The notes below the pieces were generated by a model. That model searched no databases. It worked only from the letters and a program-made list of their open reading frames with translations, and had not been told where the DNA came from. Positions 26,922 through 36,900 of a DNA stretch of 55,840 nucleotides are shown piece after piece (the stretch's first letter is position 1; each line of letters begins with the position of its first letter). Origin of the DNA: Lachnospiraceae bacterium (GTDB lineage: Bacteria; Bacillota; Clostridia; Lachnospirales; Lachnospiraceae); assembly GCA_022781985.1 (NCBI GenBank), contig JALESH010000029.1, positions 1 to 55,840 of the forward strand, written 5' to 3'. A program made the translations under genes and the position numbers.

Positions 26922-28235
26922 TTGGATACCTCTGGTGTCATACAGCTTATTATCATTATTGTCCTGGTGGGATTGTCCGCATTCTTTTCTTCTGCAGAAA
27001 CCGCCCTTACCACGGCTAACCGTGTACGTATGAAGGCACTTGCCGATGAGGGCAGCGCTGCGGCTGCCAGGGTTATCAAAATATTGGATAACTACAGTAA
27101 AATGTTAAGTACAATTCTAATAGGAAATAATATCGTCAACCTGTCCGCCTCTTCCCTTACCACCATACTTGCCACCAACCTTGCAGGAAGCTATGGGGTA
27201 GGAATTGCAACAGGTATTCTTACCCTGACCATCCTTCTCTTCGGAGAGATCATTCCCAAAAATACTGCCATGTGTTATTCCCAGAAAATTTCACTGCTGT
27301 ACTCCGGCATCATTTTGCTGCTGATGAAGCTGTTTACCCCGGTGGTCTATATCATCGGCAAGCTGTCTGCTGTCATTTCCCGTCTCCTTCATATCGACAT
27401 GAGCAGGCGGAGCAGCCTGATGACAGAAACGGAATTAAAAACCTATGTGGATGTGAGCCATGAGGATGGTGTCATTGAAACAGAAGAACGGGAGATTATC
27501 TATAATGTATTTGATTTCAGTGATGCAGTAGCCAAGGATATTATGATTCCCCGCATTGATATGGTAAGCGTCAGCCTGGATATGAGCTACGACGAGGTGA
27601 CTGCCGTTTTTAAGGAATACATGTATACCAGGCTGCCGGTATATGAGGATGATAAGGACAACATCATCGGCCTGATCAATATCAAGGATTTCATCCTCCT
27701 GTCCGACAGGAAAAACTTCCGCATCAAAGATATCCTGCGGGAAGCATACTACACCTACGAATACAAGAAAACGGCTGATCTGATGATGGAAATGCGGGAA
27801 ATCGCGGCCAACGTAGCCTTTGTCCTGAACGAATACGGCGCTACGGCCGGTATGATCACCCTGGAAGACCTGCTGGAAGAGATCGTAGGAGAAATCAGGG
27901 ATGAATACGATGGAGATGAGGCCGAGCTGATCCAGAAGCTTGACAGCCATTCCTATCTGGTAGAAGGCGGTATGAAGCTGGATGATATCAACGATGCCCT
28001 GGACACCTCCCTGGAGTCAGAGGACTACGATTCCATCGGCGGCCTGATCATTGAGTACCTGGATCGGCTGCCCAAGGATGGAGAAACCATCGTAACCAGG
28101 GACGGCATCACCCTGACGGTCAGGGGCGTCCATCAGAACCGCATCAAAAAGGTACTGATGAGCCTGCCTGAGCCCGGATCTGCGCCGGAACAGAAAAATC
28201 CGTCTGCTGCCGAAAAGGATGAGCCGGATAAATAA
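26922..28235 (+). CDS. CNNM/CorC (HlyC-like) membrane protein with CBS pair
   Basis: 437 aa of the DUF21-CBS-CorC_HlyC family, thought to move or sense Mg2+ or Co2+. The N-terminal DUF21 region (about 1-185) begins IIIIVLVGLSAFFSSAETAL and includes FGEIIPKN. Two CBS domains follow (from about residue 200, VAKDIMIPRIDMVSV and NIIGLINIKDF), then the CorC_HlyC domain with EYGATAGMITLEDLLEEIVG. The start is TTG, fixed by AAGGAGTG 8 bases upstream and by the protein beginning directly before the first helix. The only large plus-strand gene in the middle of the window. Confidence 0.92.
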   Translation: MDTSGVIQLIIIIVLVGLSAFFSSAETALTTANRVRMKALADEGSAAAARVIKILDNYSKMLSTILIGNNIVNLSASSLTTILATNLAGSYGVGIATGILTLTILLFGEIIPKNTAMCYSQKISLLYSGIILLLMKLFTPVVYIIGKLSAVISRLLHIDMSRRSSLMTETELKTYVDVSHEDGVIETEEREIIYNVFDFSDAVAKDIMIPRIDMVSVSLDMSYDEVTAVFKEYMYTRLPVYEDDKDNIIGLINIKDFILLSDRKNFRIKDILREAYYTYEYKKTADLMMEMREIAANVAFVLNEYGATAGMITLEDLLEEIVGEIRDEYDGDEAELIQKLDSHSYLVEGGMKLDDINDALDTSLESEDYDSIGGLIIEYLDRLPKDGETIVTRDGITLTVRGVHQNRIKKVLMSLPEPGSAPEQKNPSAAEKDEPDK

Positions 28236-28244
28236 GCATGGAAG

Positions 28245-28288
28245 AAAAAAATCCTGTCCCCTTTAAAAAGGGAGACAGGATTTTTTTT
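28245..28288. terminator. Strong bidirectional terminator
   Basis: Stem of about 20 bp (A-run, TCCTGTC, CCCTTT against AAAGGG, GACAGGA, T-run) with A7 on one side and T8 on the other, so it works in both directions. It separates the plus-strand CNNM gene from the 3' end of the GH95 gene on minus. Confidence 0.92.
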
Positions 28289-28291
28289 ATA

Positions 28292-31200
28292 TCAGTTTGC
28301 CTGAGGAAACCTCTCTGAAAACATGGTCAGCATCTTGGCACACTCTGCCCTGGTAGCCTCCCCCTTGGGATCCATGCGGAAGGTACCGTCTCCATTGGGT
28401 TTGCCGGTGATCATCCCCACTGCTGCAGCCCATTTCATGTAGCCCACAGCCCAGCCGTTGACCTGATCCGTATCCGTAAAGACACTCAGGTCTTTGGCCT
28501 GGGAAATATCATAGCGGTTCAACCGGGCATACTCATAAAGCATCTTGGCAATCTGCTCACGGGTAATGTTATTGTTAATGCCATAGCTTCCATCTGTGTA
28601 GCCATCTACGATTCCCGCCTGATTGGCCCAGATAACCGCATCGGTATACCACTTACCAGCTTCCACATCACTGAATCTGTTGGTGCCGGTAACGGCCGGC
28701 TCTCCCTTCATCCGGTAGAGTACCGTAGCAAACATGGATCTGGTCAGCGGATGATCGGGCCGGAACCAGGTTGTACCTGAGATACCATTCATAATGCCCT
28801 TGTCATAGACAAATCTCACACTGTCATATTTCCAGGTACCGGGACTGACCGCCACATCAGTGAAGGGCCATTTTTTCTGCGGTTCTGAACCATCGGAGGG
28901 TTCATTGTATTGGAACTGAAATGCTTCCAGCCTGGCCAGCATATCCGCCACCTCAGAGGCTTCTGCGTCCGGGTCTGCCAGAACTGCCTGGGCTTCCCTC
29001 ATCAGCTGCCGGAATTCCGCATAGGACTGATCTTTGATATTCCCCTTTTCCGTATCCTTCATGGAATCATACTTTGCCTGCAGCATAGCTTTATCTGCCG
29101 CCCGTCGCAGATTTGCCCTGGCCGCCGCCAGCTCTGCCGCAGCATCCTCCATCTCTCCGGTACAGGTTTCCTCCTCCGGCTTCTCCAGAATAGTCTTTGC
29201 CCTTTCCCATTCCCGGAGGTATGCCGCCCAGCTCTCCTGCCTGTAATCAGACTCCTGCCGAGACTCCTTTAAGGCGATTTCCGTTTGCAGCATATTCCGA
29301 TCCACAAGCTCTGCCCTGCTGCGGCTGACCGTAAGGGTTCCCACCTCTACCCAGCCTCTTGCACTGGGTGCGCTGGAGCTTTTTCCCACCCGCTCAAAGG
29401 AAATGGTATAGGTTCCTTCCTGCTCAAGCTCCTGCTCCATCAACACTGCGCCATTTGTACGTGATGTCGCATAGGTATCGATCTCCTGAGTAAAGACTGT
29501 CTCTCCTGCGCCGTCACGGATCGTTACCCTGATGATGCCATGATCCTCTGCCGTCACGGTAAGCGCCTTTATCCTCTTCCCTCTGAACTCGTAGCTTAAG
29601 GCTCCTGCTGTGTCACTTGCAGTGGCCTTAAAGCCGCTGGCATCGATCCAGCCATCGGCTGTCAGCGTGGCAGGGTTTACCGCAACCTCCTCACCGAAGG
29701 TTCCCTCCAGATATTCCAGAGCTTCCCTCAGGGCGGCTGCACTCTGATCCACAACAGGCTGGCGGGATGTCTCATCTGCCAATACCTCCCTGGCTGCTGC
29801 CAGAGCCTTGTTCAGCCTGTACAGGCTGTCCCTGGTGTAGGGACCGTTTCGCTCTGCCTCTGCCTGTCCGATCAGCCGCTCCAGCTCCTGTGTTTCAGTT
29901 GCCCCAAAGCCAAGGCGGAAATACCTGTTTCTCAAAAACTCCTCCCGGCTGTCCTGCAGGGACCGGGGCAGATCCATAGCCGCCCGGGCTGCCCTGATGC
30001 CTTCCTCAAAAGCATCCCTCAGGCTTTGGTCTGCTTCCAGATAATGAGGACTGCTCTGATCTGCTGCCTGGGCCTGCTCCAGCATTTCCCGAAGGGACTG
30101 GCCATTGCCTGCCGGATCCTCCTCTATTCCCATATAAAGAGGATAGATTTCATAGAAGGACGGCTCACTGCTATAGGTCAGAAGCCTGATGCGTACAGAA
30201 TCCGATACTGTTTCCGGCATCTCTATCATCTTATATGCATGATAACCACCGCTGTTTCCGTCCACATCGCCCACCCTGTCATTGATATTCAGCAGCCTGT
30301 CGGCCTCATGAATTTTCTCATAGCTGCCATCCTTTTTTGCATAGATTTCAAACTGGTTAACTGCGTGGCTGTTGGAAACGAACTGATCAAAAAAGATCCT
30401 GTCAAATGTGCTTTCCCGGCTAAGGTTCAGGGTGATCTCAATGACGCTGGTTCCGGGAGACTTGGAGGCCCACCTGGTAGCCCCATTGCCGTCGATCATT
30501 TTTTCCTTCTCATAGCCGCTCCAGGCTGCTTCAGGGGTGATTTCTACGGAAGCCACAGTGATTCCTCCCTGTCCCCTTATCATATATTTCTTTGTATAAA
30601 TGGGACTTACCCTCTGCTCCCCTGAAAAAAGAGCCGCTCTTACGATTGTGTCCTGCTCTGTATTTAATCGGATACTGCCTCCTTCAGATACCGGGGAGCC
30701 TGCATGCGGTTCACTTCCATCCAGCGTATAGCGGATATCATAGTCTGCTGCAGAGGCACTTTTACTCAGCACCAGCTGGCTGTCTCCCGGGTCTATCATA
30801 CCGGATTCCCTGCTGAAGGAGATCACACGGTTCTCCATCTGCCCCTCTATGGTATATCTATGCTTGGCCATGGTTCCCCGTGCATTCTGGTAGAACAGGA
30901 TATCCCCTGTATTTTCCAGAAGGGCATTCCGTATCATGCTTATTTCATTATAGATCTTGTCAATATCCTTCCATGTAAGCCCCTCTTTATCCGTGAGATA
31001 ATAGACACTCTCAAAATCCTCCCGGAAGCTGACATAGATCTCATTCATCAGCGCTGCCCGCTGCAGGATTTCATTTAGATCCTCAGAACCGTCTGCTGCA
31101 GCAGCTTCCAGTTCTTCCTTTATCAGTGACAGCTCCGGGCGCAGCCCTCCGGCCAGTGCATTCGCCTTTTCCCTCAGACTGTCTGTATCCACGCCGGACA

Positions 31201-33907
31201 TATCGATGATATAGGTCTTACCGCGCCGGGCCTCAAAGGTAATCCTTCCTTCCTCTCTGGCCACAGTAACCTCCCGGCCGTCCAGCGTTACCCTTGCTCC
31301 TTCGATTCCCTCATATTCGCCAATAAAAGAGGACTGCTCACTGTCACCGGCATAACATACCGTAAAGGTATCCGCCATACCGTTTTTCCACACCTCTCCT
31401 ATGGTAAAATTGCCTCTTGCCTTAAGTCCGCTTACCTCTCCGTTCTGCCACGCCTCAGGAAGGGCAGGAAGGAACCGAACCGTACCTGTATGAGATTGTA
31501 TCAGCATCTCGGCCACACCGGCTGTGAGACCGAAATTACCGTCGATCTGCCATACTCTGCCGCCGCCTGCGCCCATCATCGTCTCACCCCCGCCTGAGCC
31601 GTGGGAATCAAACAGGTTATACTGAAGGCCGGAGGTATTTCCTCCTATGAGATTGTTCAGCACCTTATAGGCATTGTTTCCGTTTCCGGTTCTTGCCCAG
31701 AGATTGATCTTATTCGCCTTGGACCATCCGGTAGAATAAAAGCCCCTCTCTGTCAGTGACTGAATGGCTGCATCCATATATTCCTGATTGTCATAGTTGA
31801 TCAGGGTTCCCGGATACAGCCCTACCAGGTGGGAGGCATGGCGGTGCTCACCGGGATGCCCTACCCACCAGCCGCTGTTGGGCACTGCAATCTCTGCCAG
31901 CTCCCCTGCCTGGGCAAAGGATTTATTGTGTCCGTTTACCAGTCCTACCCTGGTTTCCTCATACCATTCCTTAATACCGCCGGTCTGATTGATATTGATG
32001 GGATCCAGCTTTTCCAGCTTCTCCTCCCAGGAACTGATCAGGCTTTCCTCTTCTCCCAGAAGCCTTCCTGCCTGAATACATTCGTGATACAATTCCCAAA
32101 CCAGGGACTGGTCATAGGTAGTGCCTATGGCAGTAGGCCCCTGCTCCTCAGACAGGCTGGGCGCCACCACCAGACGGCTCTCTCCGTTATAAGCAGATGT
32201 CTCATCATCGATAACCTGATAAGAGGAGGTCCACAGGTAATGATCCCAGAACAGGGCTGCCTCCTTCATGATGGGATAAATGACAGTCCTCAGATATTCC
32301 AGATCCTGTGTAAATTCATAATGCCACCACAGATTCTGTATTGCCCAGGCTGCCACGGTAGGATTCCACCCATATTCCTGATGATTGGTAGGCGCTGTCA
32401 TGCCAAAGGGATTATTTTCCGTATGGACCGTAAATCCTGTGTGGTTTACGGTGGCATCCTCAATGCCGTGGACACGCTCTGCAGTCAGCCTTCCCGGCTC
32501 CCTGAGGCTTTCCATATAATCCACCATGGTTACGCCTACCTCCGCCAGGTTGGTCACATACACCGGCCAGTAGTTCATCTGTACATTTACATTAAAATGA
32601 TAATCTCCTGTCCATGCTGCCGCCCCTACCGTCCAAAGGCCGACCAGGTTGCTGGGAAGCACTCCCCTGGAGCCTGCAATAGAGAGATACCGTCCGTATT
32701 GGAAGGACAACACCTCCAGATAGGTGGAATAATCACCGTTTCTGTAGCTGTCCATCAGCCTGTCTGTGGGCACATCGGGAATACGCTCTCCCAGATCCAG
32801 GCTGACACGGTCAAACAGCTCCTGATGGTCTTCCAGATGGCGGTTCAGAAGCTCCTCATAGGCCATATCCCCACAGGCCGCAGCCCTGCCGTCCACCACT
32901 GCCTGCAGATTCTTTGCCGTATCCCTGTATGTAGGATAATCATTCAGATAATCTGTTTCAGCCGCCATAATGACCAGAATGCTGTCCGCATTTTGTACAT
33001 GGTATACATTTTGGGTGGTATCCGCAGTAATGGTTCCCCCTGTGGGAACAATCTTCATGGTGGCGCGGAACTTCAGGTGATTATCATTTACCTGCCCTGC
33101 AATGGTATATGTATTGCTGCCCGGATCCAGGCTGATCTGTCTGGTCAGCCCATCATTATTCAGGCTCATACTGATGTCAACGCTTAGCTTGCCAGCCCCG
33201 GAGGCAGTGAGCTGCGTCACCATCACATTGTCCGGATAGCTGACAAAATGCTCTCTCCTATAGGTAATCTTCCGATATTCAAACTCTGTGGAGGCGATAC
33301 CGGTCTGGAGATCCAGCTCTCTCCGGTAATTTTTTATATTACTGTCGGTGATTCCCATGGGCGTATAATCCAGCCAGATGTCCCCAAAATCCTGATAGGT
33401 TCCCTTGTTGACATTATTCAGACCGGGAAATCTTATGGCAGCTCCCATTCCATATCCGCCCAGAGCTGGGTCATCATTGAATACGTTTGTGCTTTTGTCA
33501 TCCAGCAGTTGTCGATATTCCTCTATTTCCTCCGCTGTATAGGCAGTGGATTTCAGGCCGAACTCATAATTCGGCCTGTTGGGCGATGGGCCCCCCGTCC
33601 AAAGTGTCTTTTCATTAAAATGGATCCTTTCCCTGGAGATTCCCCCAAAGATAAGATTTCCCAGGGTGCCGTTTCCCAAAGGCAGGGACTGCTGCATCCA
33701 GTCCCCGCCTCCGCCTCCGCCTGTATTCACATTCGCCGGGCTGTCATACCACAACTTCATATTTTCATTCATTGTCTCGGGGGCCGTCTGCTTCGTCCCA
33801 GCCGCACAGACCTTGGCCATATGCTGCCCCGGATCGGATAAGATCAGTACCGCAGCCCCCAGGCCTGCCATACATCTTTTGGCCCATCCTGCTTTCTTTC
33901 TCCTCAT
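28292..33907 (-). CDS. SLH-anchored, multimodular GH95 alpha-L-fucosidase
   Basis: Secreted 1871-aa enzyme expected to remove alpha-1,2-linked fucose from host glycans at the cell surface. A signal peptide (about 1-36, ends VCAAG) precedes the GH95 catalytic part (about 50-900; LPLGNG, FNEKTLW). Candidate catalytic residues match the known Bifidobacterium AfcA spacing: Asn439 and Asn441 in FNVNVQMNYWP, Glu587 or Glu588 in PSLSEEQG, Asp789 in QIDGNFG. Then come a helical linker, a CHB_HEX_C-like domain (about 1035-1110, YTLDGSEP), an F5/8-type C sugar-binding domain (about 1118-1262), a FIVAR-like helical region, an unassigned beta-sandwich (about 1440-1560), two more helical spacers and three SLH repeats (1680-1871). 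GGAGG precedes the ATG. Last gene of the glycan operon, 34 bases after GH98. Confidence 0.93.
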   Translation of the reverse strand: MRRKKAGWAKRCMAGLGAAVLILSDPGQHMAKVCAAGTKQTAPETMNENMKLWYDSPANVNTGGGGGGDWMQQSLPLGNGTLGNLIFGGISRERIHFNEKTLWTGGPSPNRPNYEFGLKSTAYTAEEIEEYRQLLDDKSTNVFNDDPALGGYGMGAAIRFPGLNNVNKGTYQDFGDIWLDYTPMGITDSNIKNYRRELDLQTGIASTEFEYRKITYRREHFVSYPDNVMVTQLTASGAGKLSVDISMSLNNDGLTRQISLDPGSNTYTIAGQVNDNHLKFRATMKIVPTGGTITADTTQNVYHVQNADSILVIMAAETDYLNDYPTYRDTAKNLQAVVDGRAAACGDMAYEELLNRHLEDHQELFDRVSLDLGERIPDVPTDRLMDSYRNGDYSTYLEVLSFQYGRYLSIAGSRGVLPSNLVGLWTVGAAAWTGDYHFNVNVQMNYWPVYVTNLAEVGVTMVDYMESLREPGRLTAERVHGIEDATVNHTGFTVHTENNPFGMTAPTNHQEYGWNPTVAAWAIQNLWWHYEFTQDLEYLRTVIYPIMKEAALFWDHYLWTSSYQVIDDETSAYNGESRLVVAPSLSEEQGPTAIGTTYDQSLVWELYHECIQAGRLLGEEESLISSWEEKLEKLDPININQTGGIKEWYEETRVGLVNGHNKSFAQAGELAEIAVPNSGWWVGHPGEHRHASHLVGLYPGTLINYDNQEYMDAAIQSLTERGFYSTGWSKANKINLWARTGNGNNAYKVLNNLIGGNTSGLQYNLFDSHGSGGGETMMGAGGGRVWQIDGNFGLTAGVAEMLIQSHTGTVRFLPALPEAWQNGEVSGLKARGNFTIGEVWKNGMADTFTVCYAGDSEQSSFIGEYEGIEGARVTLDGREVTVAREEGRITFEARRGKTYIIDMSGVDTDSLREKANALAGGLRPELSLIKEELEAAAADGSEDLNEILQRAALMNEIYVSFREDFESVYYLTDKEGLTWKDIDKIYNEISMIRNALLENTGDILFYQNARGTMAKHRYTIEGQMENRVISFSRESGMIDPGDSQLVLSKSASAADYDIRYTLDGSEPHAGSPVSEGGSIRLNTEQDTIVRAALFSGEQRVSPIYTKKYMIRGQGGITVASVEITPEAAWSGYEKEKMIDGNGATRWASKSPGTSVIEITLNLSRESTFDRIFFDQFVSNSHAVNQFEIYAKKDGSYEKIHEADRLLNINDRVGDVDGNSGGYHAYKMIEMPETVSDSVRIRLLTYSSEPSFYEIYPLYMGIEEDPAGNGQSLREMLEQAQAADQSSPHYLEADQSLRDAFEEGIRAARAAMDLPRSLQDSREEFLRNRYFRLGFGATETQELERLIGQAEAERNGPYTRDSLYRLNKALAAAREVLADETSRQPVVDQSAAALREALEYLEGTFGEEVAVNPATLTADGWIDASGFKATASDTAGALSYEFRGKRIKALTVTAEDHGIIRVTIRDGAGETVFTQEIDTYATSRTNGAVLMEQELEQEGTYTISFERVGKSSSAPSARGWVEVGTLTVSRSRAELVDRNMLQTEIALKESRQESDYRQESWAAYLREWERAKTILEKPEEETCTGEMEDAAAELAAARANLRRAADKAMLQAKYDSMKDTEKGNIKDQSYAEFRQLMREAQAVLADPDAEASEVADMLARLEAFQFQYNEPSDGSEPQKKWPFTDVAVSPGTWKYDSVRFVYDKGIMNGISGTTWFRPDHPLTRSMFATVLYRMKGEPAVTGTNRFSDVEAGKWYTDAVIWANQAGIVDGYTDGSYGINNNITREQIAKMLYEYARLNRYDISQAKDLSVFTDTDQVNGWAVGYMKWAAAVGMITGKPNGDGTFRMDPKGEATRAECAKMLTMFSERFPQAN
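28295..28870 (-). repeat. Triple SLH cell-wall anchor, copy 1 (GH95)
   Basis: Encodes three S-layer-homology repeats, with LTRSMFATVLYR, ITREQIAKMLYEY and ATRAECAKMLTMF as their conserved helices. SLH trios bind secondary cell-wall polymer. DNA and protein are closely similar to 33945-34520 and to the right-edge copy. Confidence 0.9.
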
Positions 33908-33941
33908 TACCTTCCTCCTGCTATACTCTTATTTTCCTGTA

Positions 33942-36900
33942 TTATTTATGATACCTCTGCTGAAACATGGTGAGCATCTTGGCACACTCTGCCCTGGTTG
34001 CCTGTCCCTTGGGATCCAGACGGAAGGAGGTCTGCGCAGCATCATTTGGCTTGCCTGTGATCATCTCCACTGCGGTTGCCCACTGCATGAAGCCAACTGC
34101 CCATCCGCTCACCCGGTTTACATCCGTAAAACTGTCCAGCGCCTTCCTGTCACTGATATCATAGCCCTGTACCTTGGCAAACAGGTTCAGCATCTTGGCA
34201 ATCTGCTCACGGGTAATGTTGTCATTCACACCGTAATTGCCGTCTGAGTATCCCTGTACAATATCTCTGGAATTGGCCCAGATAACGGCCTTGCTGTAGT
34301 ACTGCCCCTCCTTTACATCCTTGAACCTGCCCTGGAAAGTAATCTCCGGCTCTCCTGCCATACGGTAGAGCACCGTTGCGAACATGGCCCTGGTCAGGTT
34401 TCCATCCGGTCGGAACAGCTTCGTACCGGAGATCCCGTTCATGATGCTGTTCTCATAAACATACTTAATATTCTCATACTTCCAATGACCGGAAATCACC
34501 TCCACATCCTCAAAAGGCCAGGGAGCAGGAGTGACTGCAGCCTCCTTTTCCTTCAGTCCATCCACTGCTGCTGTCAGATCTGCAATGGCCTGTGCCAGCT
34601 GTGCCTTCGTGGGTGCCTCTGCCCTCAGCAGCTCCTCTGCTGCTGAGGCCCGGTCCTGTACTGCCTTTACTGTAGTATCGGTATACTTATCCTCCGCAAT
34701 TTTTTTCTCCGCCAGGGTAATCAGCTCCCGGAGCTGCTTCCTCTCTGCTTCCGTGTTTTCGACTGCCCTGGTTTCAATGATCAGGGCTTCCGATGCAGCG
34801 GATCTGTTGCCGGACATATCCACTGCCGTCACTGTAATCCGGTATTGGCTGCCTGCCTCGAGATCACTGAGGGTAAAGGAGGACTCATCCACATTGACAG
34901 TGGCGCCTGCAGCTTCTCCGGCTTTTTTATAGGTCACCTCATAATGCTTCAGCCCCATATTGTCTACAGAGGGCCGGAAACTGATGACAGCCTCATTCCC
35001 GCTGACCGAAACCGCCCTTAATCCCATGGGTACGGTAGGCGCCTGAGTATCATGGAATACAACCTCCCCGGTCTCACCGAAAACCTGCAGCTCTACGATG
35101 TGGTTGGTGCTGCCTCTGTTGCTGCCGTTCATATATACCCTTACATATCTGGCTTCAAAACGGCCTCCGCTTTCCGGCTTCTCCCGGTCGGCGCTTTCAT
35201 CCAGCCACTTTACCTGGGAGTCATACACCTTCAGCGATTTTCCGGCTTCTTCCTCTGGGTAGCTTTGATCCGTTCCCAGGGGAAGCGTATGTCCGTCTGT
35301 CTGTCCATTTCCCTCTCCCGGCCAGCTTCTTGCCGCGTCCCTGTTGGCATTCCAAAGCACCAGGGTATTATCTGCCGGAAAATTGCTGTCCGGGGAGATC
35401 AGCACCACCGTATCGTTATACTGGCGGCTGTCTGCCCAATAGCGGTAGAGCTTGACCTCCTCCACCTTTTGAATTCCCCCCAGATCCACCTGCAGCCAGT
35501 GGGCGCCGCCTCCATTGCCGCCGGGATCGGAATAGTTGCTTCCGCTGATGTTTCCGTCTACCGCATGGATAGCCCTGTCGCCGCTGGTATTGGCTGAGAA
35601 GCTCAGGCTCTGGTTGAGCGCCAGATTTTCCCTGACCCCTTCTGCTGCCGGATCACTCAGATCCATCTCATATTCACTGTCTGCCACATATTCCAGATCG
35701 GAGATTCTCAGCTCTGCCCATCCATTGCAGGCCACAGTGATCCTGGCCGTGCCAGTGGAGGGATCAAAGCTGACTGCAGGCGTGCTGTACTGCGGCTCCT
35801 GATCTGTATCGGGCTGCTGCCCTCTCACTACCGTAACCACAGGCCTTTTCGCCAGCCTGGTCAGCTCAAAGACGGTATCCCGAAGGGCATTGTCTGCGGG
35901 AGACTGCTGATTCTCAGCAGGATCGGCGTTTACTACGTTCAATTCTCCCATATATCTGTATACGGACAGCTTGCCTGAAATAGTCCCCTGGCCGGGTGCA
36001 ATGCTTCCTGCCCAGCTCCACCCCTGGGGATTGTCAAAGACATGTGTATCCTTGTCGACCCTGTAATTATTCAGTGTCAGGCCTATGGATGCCCCATCCT
36101 CTGCCTCCTTTAAAATAAAGAAGGTATGGGGCTTCAAAGCAGCTTTTATCCTAGCTCCCTCTGCTCCCTCCAGGGGCAGGATGGCCGTCTGTTCCTGGTT
36201 CGTATTGACTTTGCTGTTGTACACATACCAGCTGCCGTTTTTTTCCTGGGCAAAGGCATCACCTTCATATTCCTTTCCATACAGCTGCTGGAAATATTTG
36301 ATCCTGGCCTGCCCATTCAGCACAGAATCTCCTGACGCCAAAAGAGCCGGAGCTGTGGTGAGCCCTGCCTCATCTGCCATCTGTGACAGACGGCCTGCTG
36401 CCTCCTCCCTGGTTTCCACGGCCAGCACAGCAGGTATCAGCCCATAACGTCCTGTTTCATAGAGGTTGACACCGGTCTGGGTTCCCGCAGTCCCGGAATA
36501 AATATCCTTGCTTCCCAATCCTCCATGGATCATAACCTTGGTCTCCCGCAGGATTTCTTCCCTTGTGGGAGCAGGATTTTCAATAAAATAACGAAACAGC
36601 GGAGCGATCACATGGGTATAGGCCGGACTGTTGGTATTTTCCACACCATATACCACCTCCGGGAACTCAAAGGTGTATATGACACCGCCTCCCAGATAGG
36701 TACTCAGCATCTGCGCCCCGATCAGGGCCTCAGGCACACCGCAGAGCTTCTGCCAGCCGGAATAGCTGCCGCTGCTCTCCCAAAGCTTTGCATATCCCTT
36801 ATTTGACCAGAACCAGGTATCCGACAGCATGCCCCAGCCGCCGGTATAGCCTGCCAGCCAGTGTCCCTGATGGTAGCTGGCGGTCTCCAGATCATCCGCG

